Assembly: GCA_023213395.1 (NCBI GenBank) | Contig: CM041465.1 | Span: 60,519,741-60,583,740 of the forward strand | DNA from: Cycas panzhihuaensis | Taxonomy: Eukaryota > Cycadophyta | Length of the DNA: 64,000 nucleotides | Direction: 5' to 3' | Shown: piece by piece, positions 49,323 to 59,755 of the stretch | Position numbering within the stretch: the stretch's first letter is position 1 | How the letters are laid out: the number at the start of each line of letters is the position of its first letter | Notes under the pieces: model-generated | The model's database searches: none | What the model saw: only the letters and a program-made list of their open reading frames with translations | What the model was told of the DNA's origin: nothing | Position numbers and translations under genes: made by a program

Positions 49323-50720
49323 TTCTAGTCCCCGACCAACATTCCATAATACATAATAGGGAAAAAGCTGTAGGAGTTCATGATGACTTTCTTGATGCAA
49401 CATTGTTTAGTATTAAAGTGTTCTCTATTGAATGGTATGAAGATATAAGAGTTTCTAGCAATGGGACAATGTCCCTAAAATTTGGATAAGACACAAAGAA
49501 GGAACTTGATACGGAAAGCAGGACCCTACTAACTAATCAATATAGAATTATATAGAGTCGAGCTTGTCGACGTCTTGCGCCATTGTATTTGACCATATGA
49601 AGTATAGCAAGTAATTGCCCAAGCACACGAAGGAATATTTGGTGGACACACAGGGGTGAAAAATACACAAAGAAAAGTATTGATAGTTGGATTTTGGTGG
49701 TTGACCTTGTTTGAGGATGTGAAGGGATGGGTAAAGAATTGTGACCATTGTTAGAGAGTCGAGAAACTGCAACCTAGATATTTCAACCCTCTGAACCCAA
49801 TACTTCCCTTAGCAGCATTTGAGAAGTGGGAGTTAGATTTCATTGGCCCTATAAAACCAACAACATGATGGACGCAAGCAATATATATTTTAGTAGCCAT
49901 GGATTATGCAACCAAATGGGTCGAAGCATGGCCATTATGAAAAGTATATGCAATCAACACCACCAGATTTCTTTAGGAAGTAATTATAACAAGATTTGGA
50001 TGTTCTATTGAGATAATCAGCGATCAAGGAGCCCATTTTCTAAATGAGGTAGTAAGGGAAGTCACAAAAACTTTCCTTATTAGTCATCGCAAATCAACCT
50101 CTTACTATCCTAGGGCTAATGGGCAAGTAGAGGGCTTGAACAAGATTCTTGAGAATTGCCTAAGGAAAATATGTGATGTTGGGCAATTTGATTGGTCGAA
50201 AAAGCTACGTTCTATTTTGTGGGCATTTCAGACAAGTTATAAATGAGCTACAGGGTAAACACCATTTAAGTTAGTTTATGGAACTGAAGCCATTCTGCCC
50301 ATTGAATTCCAAATTCCAAGTTTAAGGATAGCACTTGCCTGTCGGTTGGACAACACTGAATCCTTAAGAAAATGATTGTGGCAACTAATTCAACTAGACG
50401 AGGACCTACAAAAAATAGAGTGGTTATAAGAAATCGAAAAGACAAGGCAAAAAGCGTGGCATGACTGCCACCTGAAAGCACCACAATTCAAGGAAGGGGA
50501 CCAAGTCTTGTTGTTATATGACAACAAATTCCGCACCCATCCAAGAATATTAAAATTATGATAGTTGGGTCCATACGAGGTCGAGCATATCTTTGAGAAT
50601 GGATCAATACAACTACATGAAATTAACGAACACATACTACCAACATTAGTCAACGGTAGTAGACTTAAACTCTACCATCATTATAGTTCAATTCCATTTG
50701 GAATCAACTGGATGTATACT
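49323..50720 (+). pseudogene. Gypsy-B integrase
   Basis: Resumes after Copia-7 with 'VPDQHS', the RNase H end. 'ELVDVLRHCI'-type linker is degraded. HHCC finger: 'EGIFGGHTG' (about 49,629-49,656) and 'NCDHC' (about 49,738-49,753). Core: 'WELDFIGPIKPT' (first Asp, about 49,827-49,862), '[17 protein letters not shown]', 'TRFGCSIEIISDQGAHFLNE' (second Asp, about 49,991-50,050) and 'YYPRANGQVEGLNKILENCL' (Glu, about 50,104-50,163), 'TPFKLVYGTEAILPIEF'. C-terminal 'LGPYEVEHIFENGSIQLHEI' (50,563-50,625) is the GPY motif. DDE retained; about eight stops or shifts. Confidence 0.88.
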
Positions 50721-50785
50721 ATGGATTGCTTGCAGTTGCGAACAACCAATGTTGTCCTAGTACTAGACTCAGTATACTACCCGGT

Positions 50786-50837
50786 GTATATATATATATA
50801 TATACATACATATATATATACATACATACATATATAT

Positions 50838-50880
<43 letters not shown>
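50786..50880. repeat. (TA)n / (CATA)n microsatellite
   Basis: 95 bp of TATATA runs alternating with CATACATA, in the Gypsy-B spacer between integrase and ORF-X, the place where Gypsy-A and Gypsy-E carry the ACGT array. Confidence 0.95.
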
Positions 50881-50883
<3 letters not shown>

Positions 50884-51350
50884 AATTACAAAAAAATAAA
50901 AAAAAAATGGAGAAAATCAATCATAACTCAAAAAATCAGATAGTTGAGTAAAATCATGGATAAAAGTTAAGAATAAAAGAAAGTATAGCAAGAGAAAAAT
51001 TGTAAATTAGGCAATCGTTCTGGGGAAATACATTATGCATTCCAAAAATGAAATGGGAATGGGAATGTATGAGTTAAAGGTATCAAACAAATAAAATAAA
51101 CAGTACGTTCTTGCGACCGTTCTGGCGGAAGAATGCAGACGAGCGGGCAACTATAATAGCTCAAATTTGGTAGAATTTTATCATTCTGACACTTAACAGG
51201 CCGCAAATCAAGGTGAATCCATATCAGGAACGTATCTAACATATGCACCCAACTTAGCGAATGCACAATAACTGAAACACCAGCATACGTCTAGAACAAT
51301 GAATGAACCAAGGTTTGTCAATTCTCTTGCATTTACCTCGTTTTATTAAA
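50881..51350 (+). other. Gypsy-B spacer, no gene
   Basis: No open frame. A few TACGT/GCGAC words near 51,100-51,150 might be remnants of the ACGT array, too weak to call. Confidence 0.5.
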
Positions 51351-52520
51351 TTCTCAAGTATCTGTGCTTCTTCCTTCGGCCACAACAACAGAATGAAGAT
51401 TGAAGGAATTCAAAAGACCCACTTACTCAAACTACAAATAGAATTTGAGGAGCTCTCTATCTCATTCCAAGAAAAAATCAGATAGTAGGATGGGGAGATT
51501 TGATCCTAGTGCCACCTTTATATTGGGATCCTAAAGTAATGAAGGAAATTTTAATAGCTCTGAAATCAAACATGCAGAAAATAGAGCTAAATGTAGAGTC
51601 CATTCATGTTGTTATAGAACTATCCAAGGAGGGAGAGACTGCAACGGCCACAAAATGGTCAGAAGTAGACCGAGAAGTATGGATTTGTGAACTCTGCCAT
51701 CCGAATACCTAAATTTATTCAAGAGGAATTAGGATTATTCATATTCAGGACAAAAGGTTACAATGCATAGCAAAAATTATTGTGACAAAATTCCTTTCCA
51801 AACAAAAGCATACCTATAGTCTAGGCGGCATGACGGCTATTCTACCTTTGGTCCGTGATGGGATTTGAATGAATTTGTGTGAATTTTTGGCAAGCAGTAT
51901 GGAGCAATAGTTGGGAGAGTTGCAAACACATCCCTTTAGACACCCATCACTCTTATTAGCCATATTATTTCAACATTGTCTAGATGCTAAACCGCCACAC
52001 TTACCAGTTCGTCCAGGAGAACCAACAATTAAAACATGGATAAATATAATGCCTAACACCACTTAGGATTCAATAGTGAAGAGGCAAGTCAAAGCAGAAA
52101 TGGGTAAAGTCTTAAAATGGATTTCCCTTTATGACCAAAGCGAGTAAGAAGAGTACCAAGCGAAGATGAGAACAACTTAAAAAAGAAATAACACCTTCAT
52201 TGGAGGAATGGGAGATGGAGCCCTTATACACATCAATTATTGAACCTGGAGAAGGTTCTACTCAACATCCTTTGAAAGGCAAAGGAAAATAGATTGTTAA
52301 ACTCCTCAATGAAATGGAATAAGAATATAAAGTAGAGATGGCAGATTTGTAAGAAAAGTTGAAGAAGAAATATGCCATTATAGCCACCTTAACACAAATT
52401 AACAAGGAATTACTATGAGCAAATGAGCCATTAGTAGACCTAGAACTATAGGGGCAATCCTTATTTAGAGGAGGAGGAAGAGAATACAAAATTTTGAAAA
52501 TTTGAATTTTGAGCAAAGAT
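51351..52520 (+). pseudogene. Gypsy-B ORF-X: diverged homologue of the downstream ORF
   Basis: Same order of blocks as Gypsy-A and Gypsy-E ORF-X: 'LVPPLYWDPKVMKEILIALK' (about 51,503-51,565), 'VIELSKEGETATATKWSEVD' and 'REVWICELCHPNT' (51,612-51,712), 'KIIVTKFLSKQKHTYSLGGM' (about 51,772-51,830), 'LVRDGI.MNLCEFLASSMEQ', 'THPFRHPSLLLAILFQHCLD' (about 51,930-51,990), 'KRQVKAEMGKVLKWISLYDQ' and a charged C-terminal coiled coil (52,200-52,420). Gypsy-B is otherwise well diverged, so retained order argues that the ORF was selected for in the past. Many stops. Confidence 0.68.
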
Positions 52521-52535
52521 TCTCAACCATTTTGT

Positions 52536-52549
52536 TGGCCTAGGATAGA
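52536..52549 (+). other. Gypsy-B polypurine tract
   Basis: GGCCTAGGATAGA directly before the LTR; aligned with the Gypsy-A tract. Confidence 0.55.
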
Positions 52550-53341
52550 TGTTAAGGTTAAATCAGAGATTTGTGTGCCCAAAAGAAGGAACATATGATA
52601 AATGAGGTTTAATATCACTGTATAAATGTAGGAGAATCGCCCAACATGCATCTGGGACAAGGGACGCATGACTTAGAAGCAAGAATAGTGTAGGAATGTT
52701 TAACAATGAACACATAACACTATGCATTCTATCATAAGAACGCACAATAGACACAGAACGCACGCGGAATGCTCGAGACAGAATCAAGCCACGTGGACAA
52801 AATCATACAAATGCATGTGTGGAAGACCAATAGACACGATGATTAACCTGTGGATTAATTATCAAAGGGCATGCATTACAGAAAAGGAATGGTTGTGACT
52901 TTTGGTCACAACCATTCCCCAACTGGCACTCATATCTTATTTAAACATACTTGCACAACCATTTCAGTGTGAGAGCCGAGAGATTCCATCTTGTGTCATG
53001 TTCTCAAGGGTGTGAGAGCTGAGTTTAGAGATCTTTTGGGACTCAGTTTGGTACAGATAACCAACCAAGCATTATATGATCAATATTGTATGAGAAAATA
53101 TGATGTAAAATAATGAATTTTTTCAATAAAATATTAGAGTTACGAGGAATGTATGTCTTCTATGTGTTTCTATTGATATGATGATGAATGTATGATTGTA
53201 TGATATGATTGTATTTTTATTATGGAATTACGAGGCATGCTATGAGATAATTACCCGCATGTTGGCCATGAGTCCAATCTAGACTACAATAGAAAACCCT
53301 TGACAAGTGCATTCAAATAAGGGTAGTGAGAGAAGTCAACA
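52550..53341 (+). repeat. Gypsy-B 3' LTR
   Basis: 792 bp, TGTTAAGGTT to AAGTCAACA. Dyad at 52,891-52,913 with arms GGTTGTGAC/GTCACAACC; TTATTTAAAC (52,938-52,946) as TATA-like box; GTGAGAGCCGAG near 52,970-52,981. Placed by these features and its terminal match to the other Gypsy LTRs; its 5' partner is not in the window. Confidence 0.87.
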
Positions 53342-54250
53342 TTAATTGAAAACCACGACATGGTGAGCCTGTGGTCCTTACATGAGAAGGCTAAGCATGA
53401 GAAAAATAGTGTGGATGAACTATAGGCGTAGGGTTACATGGTGTTTCTATGATTATGCACCAATATTCTCTCTAAGTGGTTTTATGGTGGGCTTGCAAGA
53501 GAGTAGGTTTGTCTCGTGTGGATTGCAAGACCTCAATTATTGCCCTTGAAGTGCCCTATGTGGATTATAAGACCTTGTATGATGATCGATATATTCTCTA
53601 TAGATTGCAAGGCCTCAATATAGGATCCGATCGACTAGATCCCATACAGAGATTCCAATATGTTGAGTTCTATGGTGATAGCTCCTTGAGGTTGGCGGGA
53701 GACCAAACCCCATGCAAATGATAATTGGTTATCTAGTGAGGTAGTGAGTTGTATTGTCCTATATTTAATCACCACCACTTGAAGATGCATATGGCGAAGG
53801 CTTCTAGGATGAGCCAGAGAGCTTAGGGACGACTCCATTGTGAGGATGATATGAGGAGGATGACTATTGTTTGAAGTCAATCTCATGTCCAAAAATAAGG
53901 CTTGTACACCATTTTCATCTCAGCACGATGGGATGTTCTACCCAATACGTAGGGGCATTTCTAGCTTGGGGCATTGTGTATGGAAACACAAGATGGTGGG
54001 TTTCAATAACTACAATGATGTCTTCTCTTTCGCACAACATTAACACGAAACACTCTCCTTTTGTCCACTGTATGAATAAAGTGAAACATGTGTGTTATAA
54101 ATGAATTGTTTGTTAGTAGATACTTATCTAGCATTTCTTTTTTGGCTAACTTCTTCTTAAGATTATGGTAGACCTCCTATATAAAACAAACTTCTATGTA
54201 GCATTCTTTTTTGGCCATCTTTGATGAGTATTATTCATGTCATGACACTT
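53342..54250. other. Unrecognised stretch, no gene supported
   Basis: Short frames only, no conserved motif. A segment with three TTGCAAG(G/A)CCTC-like or GATTATAAGACC-like words near 53,500-53,620 may be weakly repetitive. Possibly host DNA. Confidence 0.5.
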
Positions 54251-54609
54251 TGTAACATAATGTGTAAATTATTGTACTTATATGAACCATATATTTAAGT
54301 TAGTTAATTAATCAATCAATCAATTAGTTGGTTAGAGAACTGTTAGTAGGTTGTGTTAGAGAATTGTTAGTAGGTTGTTAAACTAACTAAGGTAGTTAGA
54401 CAATTAGTTGGGTATTTTTCAAGAGGTTACGAAGTCCGTGATATAAATGAGAGGCACTTTATTGTACAAATCATCAAAATGTGTGTATAATGCGATTGTA
54501 AGCCAGATTTTGGAGATAATAGGAGAGAATTCAATTTCTATCACCTCTTCAACAATCCTTGTTCATTGGGTAATGTTCTAAGTTTGCATTCACCCTCGAT
54601 TACACATCA
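54251..54609 (+). repeat. Probable Copia LTR relic with primer site
   Basis: Ends TACACATCA, followed by AATTGATATTAGAGCC (54,610-54,625), which resembles the initiator tRNA-Met primer site with two changes. A TATAAATGAGAGGC box is near 54,440. Internally, TTAGAGAACTGTTAGTAGGTTG and a close copy are tandem (about 54,331-54,378). The left end TGTAACATAATG is tentative. No coding region follows. Confidence 0.5.
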
Positions 54610-54649
54610 AATTGATATTAGAGCCTACGATCAGGCCATCCAAATGCAG

Positions 54650-55341
54650 ATCATCACGAAGGGAGCATAGTGTCAACAAAGTCCAAGAAATCTTGAAGTT
54701 GAGGGTGTGTGCAGTCAAAGAGGCAACTGTTATTTTGAGGGAAAAAATAGGTGCAACTAGGCTTTAAATAGGTACGGTTAAGTGTAGGAAGGTACAACCA
54801 AGCTACTGGCAGGTACAACTGGGCTGCTAGCAGGTACAACCTGGCGGCTGGCAGTGTAATCAGGTTGCTGGCAGGTGATACCAGACTACTGGAAGGTGCA
54901 ACCAGATTGCTGGCAGGTGCAACCAGATCACAGTAGGTACAACCAGATTTTTGACAAGTGCAACTCGGGCAGCGTCCAATGCAACTGGGGCAACAACCAA
55001 TGCAAATTAGGGTAGCATTAGTTATGTATAAAGTAAAATGACGATAAAGAATGATTGTTACATCAAGTAGTTGTAACTGTAGATAGGAAATATAAATAAA
55101 GTTATGGTAAGAAGGAGGAGGGCGTATTATATTATATTGATGTATATTTCTGTGAGTGCCATCCAACTGTGGCCTTTTGTATACTGTTCAGGCCTACATC
55201 TGGTTGTGAGAGGACCAGACGCAAGGCCCTTTTGATAATGGATGTTTGGTTCTTGGTGCTCCAACATTGTGTCTCTTTTCCTTGCTTATAACTCTTGTAG
55301 AATGCATTCGAAAAGGTTAGGGTAGGAAATCAAGGCACACA
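54650..55341 (+). repeat. Gypsy-D2 5' LTR with minisatellite
   Basis: Ends GGCACACA before a primer site. It shares the CATCTGGTTGTGAGAGGACC block (55,198-55,217) with the Gypsy-D LTR and, like it, has a minisatellite in its upstream half. The left boundary is uncertain. Confidence 0.55.
54775..54985 (+). repeat. Minisatellite, unit 21 bp (GGTACAACCAGGCTGCTGGCA)
   Basis: About ten imperfect tandem copies; core words GTACAACCAG and CTGCTGGCAG alternate. The long minus-strand frame here is only the array read in frame, because the 21-bp unit is divisible by three. Confidence 0.88.
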
Positions 55342-55342
55342 T

Positions 55343-55353
55343 TGGTTCTGTTG
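55343..55353 (+). other. Gypsy-D2 primer-binding site, tRNA-Glu type
   Basis: TGGTTCTGTTG, one base after the LTR; matches TGGTTCCGTTG at 10 of 11 positions. Confidence 0.62.
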
Positions 55354-55678
55354 TTGGGTATTCAGAATTGGAGAAGAATGAGCGGCCGAGGATGAAGGAG
55401 GAAGGGGGAATTGTCCATACCACCAAGGGTCAACTCCGTAAGAAGGGTCGAGACCAAGCAAGATCAAAGTTAGCGGTGGGAGGCGGAAAGAAGCCAGGAG
55501 GGCACCCGCAAACCCAAAGAACCAGTTAAAAAGAAGCAGGTCAAAAGGAAACCTGCGAAGGACAGACAAGAAGAAAGTTAGACCTCGCAAGGACAAGGAA
55601 AAGAAAGTGAAGAAAAAGAAGGCACAGAAGGAACCTGGGAAGAAATCCAAGAATTGCATGTGAAAGCCCCGAAGTGGA
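55354..55678 (+). pseudogene. Gypsy-D2 leader and Lys/Arg-rich gag start
   Basis: No clean ATG frame. From about 55,500 the codons give a very basic stretch (repeated KK, RK and PK; 'KPAKDRQEE', 'KEKKVKKKKAQKEPGKK') as expected for the basic N-terminus of gag1 in this group. Cut off at 55,679 by the Gypsy-E insertion. Confidence 0.5.
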
Positions 55679-56522
55679 TGTTGACTTCGCTGGGGTCTTA
55701 TTACACTTACAAGACACTCCTGCTGCACTTGTCAAGGTTGCACAGCACTATAGTCTAGTTTTAGGATACTGTCAACATGGTTATTCACATATATTCCACA
55801 TACATTCCATATAAAATTCACAGAAGGGTACATGCAGATGTAAATCAATACATACTTGACAAATCATCATCACAACACCAAGAATACACCAATTTCCACG
55901 TAACTCTTCCTTTTATTAATTCAGCAGTTCATTTACATGGGTGGAATGCATTCTCGAGCATTCCAAAGAAAGATACAATTCATTACATATGCGTACCCAG
56001 ATGGTACTTATCATACATTCATGCTCCAATCGGCTATCATGCGTACTGTCTCATGCACCTTTGCGTACCTGTGATATCCGGCTCTCACCCTAACCAGGTG
56101 AATCATGCGTACCTCCTTAAGTACTCCTGTTGGTACCTTTTGGCTGAAGGGTTATGACTGTCATTACAACCGCATTCTTCGATCATGCGTACCTCTTCAG
56201 TTATGTGTACCTCTTCACTTAATCACTTTGTTTGTCCTTAATTAATTATTCCTTTGGGTCCAGACGTCCGCATGCGTCGTGCACCTCCTGTGTCTTCACC
56301 GTCCCCGAGTCATGCGCATCGCCGCTTGGTTCCGCTTACGCCGGTACGTTCGCATCATGCATACGCGTTCCTGTGCACGCTTTTGTCATACGTACCCAGA
56401 ATGCTTGTTTTTCTGCCGATTTGCCTCGTGCGTACCTCCGTACGGTCCGTACCTGCACAACTCGGGTTATCTGACCTACCTCTGGTCCTCACACAACCAT
56501 TGAGTCAATTTTAATGCCAACA
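55679..56522 (-). repeat. Gypsy-E 3' LTR
   Basis: 844 bp; minus strand TGTTGGCATTAAAATTGAC to AAGTCAACA. It has the imperfect dyad near 56,150-56,173 and the GTGAGAGCCGGATATC block near 56,076-56,091. Closest to the Gypsy-A 3' LTR in U3. Confidence 0.92.
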
Positions 56523-56536
56523 TCTATCCCGGGTCA
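56523..56536 (-). other. Gypsy-E polypurine tract
   Basis: Minus strand TGACCCGGGATAGA beside the LTR. Confidence 0.65.
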
Positions 56537-56614
56537 ATAGTTATGGGTTTGAGCATCCTTGCTCAACAAAACTCCAAAAAATCAAAATTTCGGGGTATCC
56601 CTCCCCCACTCTGT

Positions 56615-57693
56615 CTCAAGGCAGCTCCTGTTGCCTCGGTCCTCCCAAAATTTCTTCGTTTATCTGTGTCAGGGTAGCAATAATGGCATCCTTCTCCTTT
56701 ATTTTCTCCTGAAGGGTCGCTATCTCTGCTTTGTACCCTGCCTCCATATCCTGGATCATTTGAATAATTGGTCCCGCTTTGTCCTGCGGTGTAGGAGGTG
56801 CTGTGGGCTCTCCAACCTCTGCTGCTGCTGGGAATTCTTCCTATTCTTCCCAGGATGCTTCTGCCTCTTCCTCCTCTTCTTCTTCTGTTTCCTCCTCTCC
56901 TTTCTTCCTCTTCCCACGTCGATGGACAACTTGCTTTGTCCTGTGAGGAATAGGTGTACCTGGGGTTTTTTGTAACCAGGTAAGTACCTTCTGCATTTGC
57001 TTCTGAACTCTCCGTTTAGCTTCCATGCTGGTTGTCGTGTCTGGGAACTCTGCTACCCACTGTTTAATGATTGGTTCCCGAGGAGAAATAGTGGTTCTAG
57101 TTAATTGAACTTCCGGACACTGGTAAAATAAAATTGCCAAAAGCAATGAAGGATGGCGGAAGGGTTGTGTCCGGATTTCCTGTAATTGTTGCCTCATATT
57201 CTCTGATAAAAATTCGGACCAGTTCATTCTTTCTCCATCCCGAATTTTTAAGAGTACCTGCATCATACCTCCACGGATGTAGGTATATTTCCTTTGACAA
57301 AACACGGAATTAATCACCTTGGCCACCCACTGCAATTTGTTGTCCATAATGTCGGCTACCCTGATTCTGTCGGACATTATTTGGGTGTTAGGATGGCATA
57401 ACTCCTCATCCACATTTCCCGATCAACCTCGATCTTTTGTTCCCAATGGAACCTCTCCTCCTTGGGAAGTCCAGTAATAGTGTGGACTATATCTGCGTCA
57501 ATTTAGCTTTGCTGCTGTTTGCTTTTAGAGCCATCAGAATTTGGTCCATTAACTCCGGGTCATAATACATAGGGTTGCAAAAAATGTAATCCTTCCAGCC
57601 TCGCTTAATCTTTGTCCGAAATCTTTCGGTAGGGTTTGGAGGTCCGATTCGACTTGGGAATGTATGCCTCTTGGCACCTATAGTCCCCATCAT
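56615..57693 (-). pseudogene. Gypsy-E ORF-X: best copy of the downstream ORF
   Basis: ATG at 57,693 to TGA at 56,615-56,617, about 359 codons with only a frame break near 57,490-57,410 and a TAG near 56,840. Blocks: 'MMGTIGAKRHTFPSRIGPPN', 'DYIFCNPMYYDPELMDQILM' (about 57,520-57,579), 'VDREMWMDEELCHPNTQIMS' (about 57,375-57,430), 'DNKLQWVAKVINSVFCQRKY', 'TYIRGGMMQVLLKIRDGERM', 'NWSEFLSENMRQQLQEIRTQ', 'PFRHPSLLLAILFYQC', a Gln/Lys segment 'EAKRRVQKQMQKVLTWLQKT', an acidic run of Glu (56,840-56,905) and a coiled coil 'LQEKIKEKDAIIATLTQINE' (about 56,660-56,720). No signal peptide or transmembrane stretch. No catalytic motif recognised. Confidence 0.78.
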
Positions 57694-57869
57694 GGCCGTG
57701 GATTTCCGCAGGTAAGAAAGAAAACCTAAAGCGTCTTAGAGAACCGCACGCACGCGTACCTCGAGGAACCCTTGTCATTTCACCGCTTTGTCATCGTGAT
57801 GCGTGCAAGAGCAAACCCTTGCGTCGTGGTCCGTTCCGCTCCGCATCGCATCGGAATGTTCGCAGGTAC

Positions 57870-58300
57870 GTAATGATTTGTCGTTTTGCGTATTTTGTCT
57901 TATACGTGCCCTTGGTACGTATAATGTTAAGAATTGCTATTATGCGTACTCGATTACGTACTTTCTTTGGTACGTATAATGCAAATAGTCACTTAAGTAT
58001 CTTTTACACAGTGCGTACCCGATTACGTACGTCGTTGGTACGTATAATGTATAATTTGAGTTTACGCTCCTGCAATCGCACTGCGTGCTTTTTCGTGCAC
58101 GTAACATGTAATTGAGCCACTTAAAGTTATTTCTACTCTGCGTGCACTGTCGCTGCTTTTCGTGCACGTATAGTATAATCCGAGGTCACCTTTTCCACTA
58201 TGCGTACTTTAGTGAATTCCTTTGGTACGTATAGTGTATTTTTTACTTTTATCAGTCCCAACTGCGTGCACAGTAACGCACTGTTAAGCACGCATAATCG
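57870..58300 (-). repeat. Gypsy-E array of ACGT-core repeats
   Basis: Seven tops on the plus strand: GGTACGTATAATG or its GTGCACGTATA variants at about 57,914, 57,969, 58,037, 58,095, 58,161, 58,222 and (CACGCATAATCG) 58,287; spacing 55-68 bp. Each is preceded by a TGCGTAC or TGCGTGC half. Located between integrase and the ORF-X start, as in Gypsy-A. Confidence 0.82.
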
Positions 58301-58499
58301 TAATTTGGTTGTATGTCACCGAGTTTTCCTCGATTTTCTCGGATTGTCTTCTTTGTTGCTTATATCGTAAATGAGTTACTGGTTATTTTTATTTTTTCCA
58401 ATTTTTTTCAATTTTATATCCATCTCGAATCGATCATGGCTCGGTATCAAGGCGCTTGATTGCCTCAACATCATGCAATTCGCTATGGTACAACCAAAT

Positions 58500-59755
58500 T
58501 GATCCTACCGGTAATCGGCTACTCAATGTAAGACTTGAGTCCGCTACCATTTACCCGTGTTGGTAGCGGTCCGTCGATTTCTCGTCACCGAACCATTCTC
58601 GAAGATTCTTTCCGCGATGTATGGTCCCAACCATCGCATCTTGAGTTTCTCAGGGTGTGTTTTGAATTTGCTGTCGTATAGCAATACGTGATCACCTTCA
58701 TTAAATTGTGGTTTCCGCAGATGGCGGTCATGCCACGCTTTTTGTCGTCATTTTTCTATATGCTGCACCCAGTTTGCTAGATGTCGCATCTCTTCCAACC
58801 GTATTAGGTCTTCCAGTCGTCGTTCCAAGGACTGGAGGTCGTCTAGTCGGCATTGTATCGCCACTCGTAAGCTGGGTATCTCGAATTCGGTCGGAAGGAT
58901 GGCTTCCATGCCATATACAAGCTGAAATGGGGTCTGTCCAACTGATCTTTTGTACGTCGTACGAAAGGCCCATAGTACGGAAGGTAGCTTCTACCAACTG
59001 TCGATCTGCGATGTCGCATATTTTCTGCAAACAGTTTTCGATTATTTTGTTGGAGCTCGCTTGACCATTGGCTCTCGGGTAGTAGGGGTTGATTTCGATG
59101 GCTAATCATGAAGGCGCTTGTTAACGCTTCAATCGTTTGGTTGAGGAAGTGGGCACCTTGGTCATGACAATCTCAAGGGGCATACGAACGCGTGATTACC
59201 ACCTCATACGAAATTTTCTTTGCTTTACGCATCGGCTTTCCTCAATGCGCGTGCTTCCACCCACTTTGTCGCGTAGTCGGTTGCCACCAGAATGTATCGA
59301 GCTTTTGATCGGCGTGTTGCTGGTTTGATCGATCCCACAAAGTCGAGTCCCCACTTTTTGAATGGTGCCAAAGGTAGTATATGATGCAACGGGTGGAAAT
59401 CCTGTCGATTAGGTTTCCCCACTCATTGGCAGTAGTCGCATGCTTGAACCCATTTTTTAACATCTTCGAACATCGATGGCCACCAGAATCCCGACGTTAA
59501 GATTTTTCGCCATGTGGCCAATTTCCCCATGTGGCCACCTGCTACTCCTTCATGTGCCTGCGACATGATCTGGTTTGTCTCATGCTGTCGAACACAACGT
59601 CGCAATATGTCATTCGGCCCCAATTTGTACAACTCACCGCTGATAAGCTGATACGGCTCCGCTTTTCTAATGAAATTTCTTTTCCCCGTACGATCTAATT
59701 CTGCTGGCACTTCACCGGTCGCTAGATATTCTGGTATACCCTCATACCACCTTTG
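58500..59755 (-). pseudogene. Gypsy-E integrase
   Basis: HHCC finger 'HEGVAGGHMGKLATWRKILT' and 'GFWWPSMFEDVKKWVQACDY' ending C-x2-C, all in one open frame (59,710-59,423). Core: '[18 protein letters not shown]' (first Asp, about 59,325-59,370), '[20 protein letters not shown]', 'DQGAHFLNQT' (second Asp, about 59,130-59,160), then the Glu block partly shifted ('SQWSSELQQNN', about 59,035-59,070), 'LPYYGPFVRRTKDQLDRPHF' and a C-terminus with 'RKESSRMVR'-type shifted GPY remnant near 58,600. Breaks near 59,420, 59,215 and 59,100. Confidence 0.88.

Larger units (their letters stand above)
40561..53341 (+). mobile_element. Gypsy-B: 3' part of a diverged Gypsy, split by Copia-7
   Basis: RT, RNase H, integrase, ORF-X, polypurine tract and 3' LTR of a Gypsy related to Gypsy-A but well diverged, with the 7.25-kb Copia-7 inserted at the RNase H end (42,069-49,322). 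The RNase H reading before 42,068 joins the reading from 49,323. The 5' LTR, gag and protease are missing; Gypsy-D sequence adjoins on the left. Confidence 0.88.

Noticed and set aside
50565-50951. 128-codon plus-strand frame with Tyr-Ile repeats
   Set aside because: The first part is the genuine integrase tail; the rest is the TA/CATA microsatellite translated by chance.
54654-55166. 170-codon minus-strand frame rich in repeated Tyr/Leu/Pro/Ala blocks
   Set aside because: It is the 21-bp minisatellite read in frame; a unit divisible by three keeps a frame open without coding meaning.
55541-55735. Small hydrophobic minus-strand frame (Phe/Leu-rich)
   Set aside because: Antisense of the Lys/Arg-rich gag start of Gypsy-D2; AAG/AAA read backwards gives Leu/Phe.
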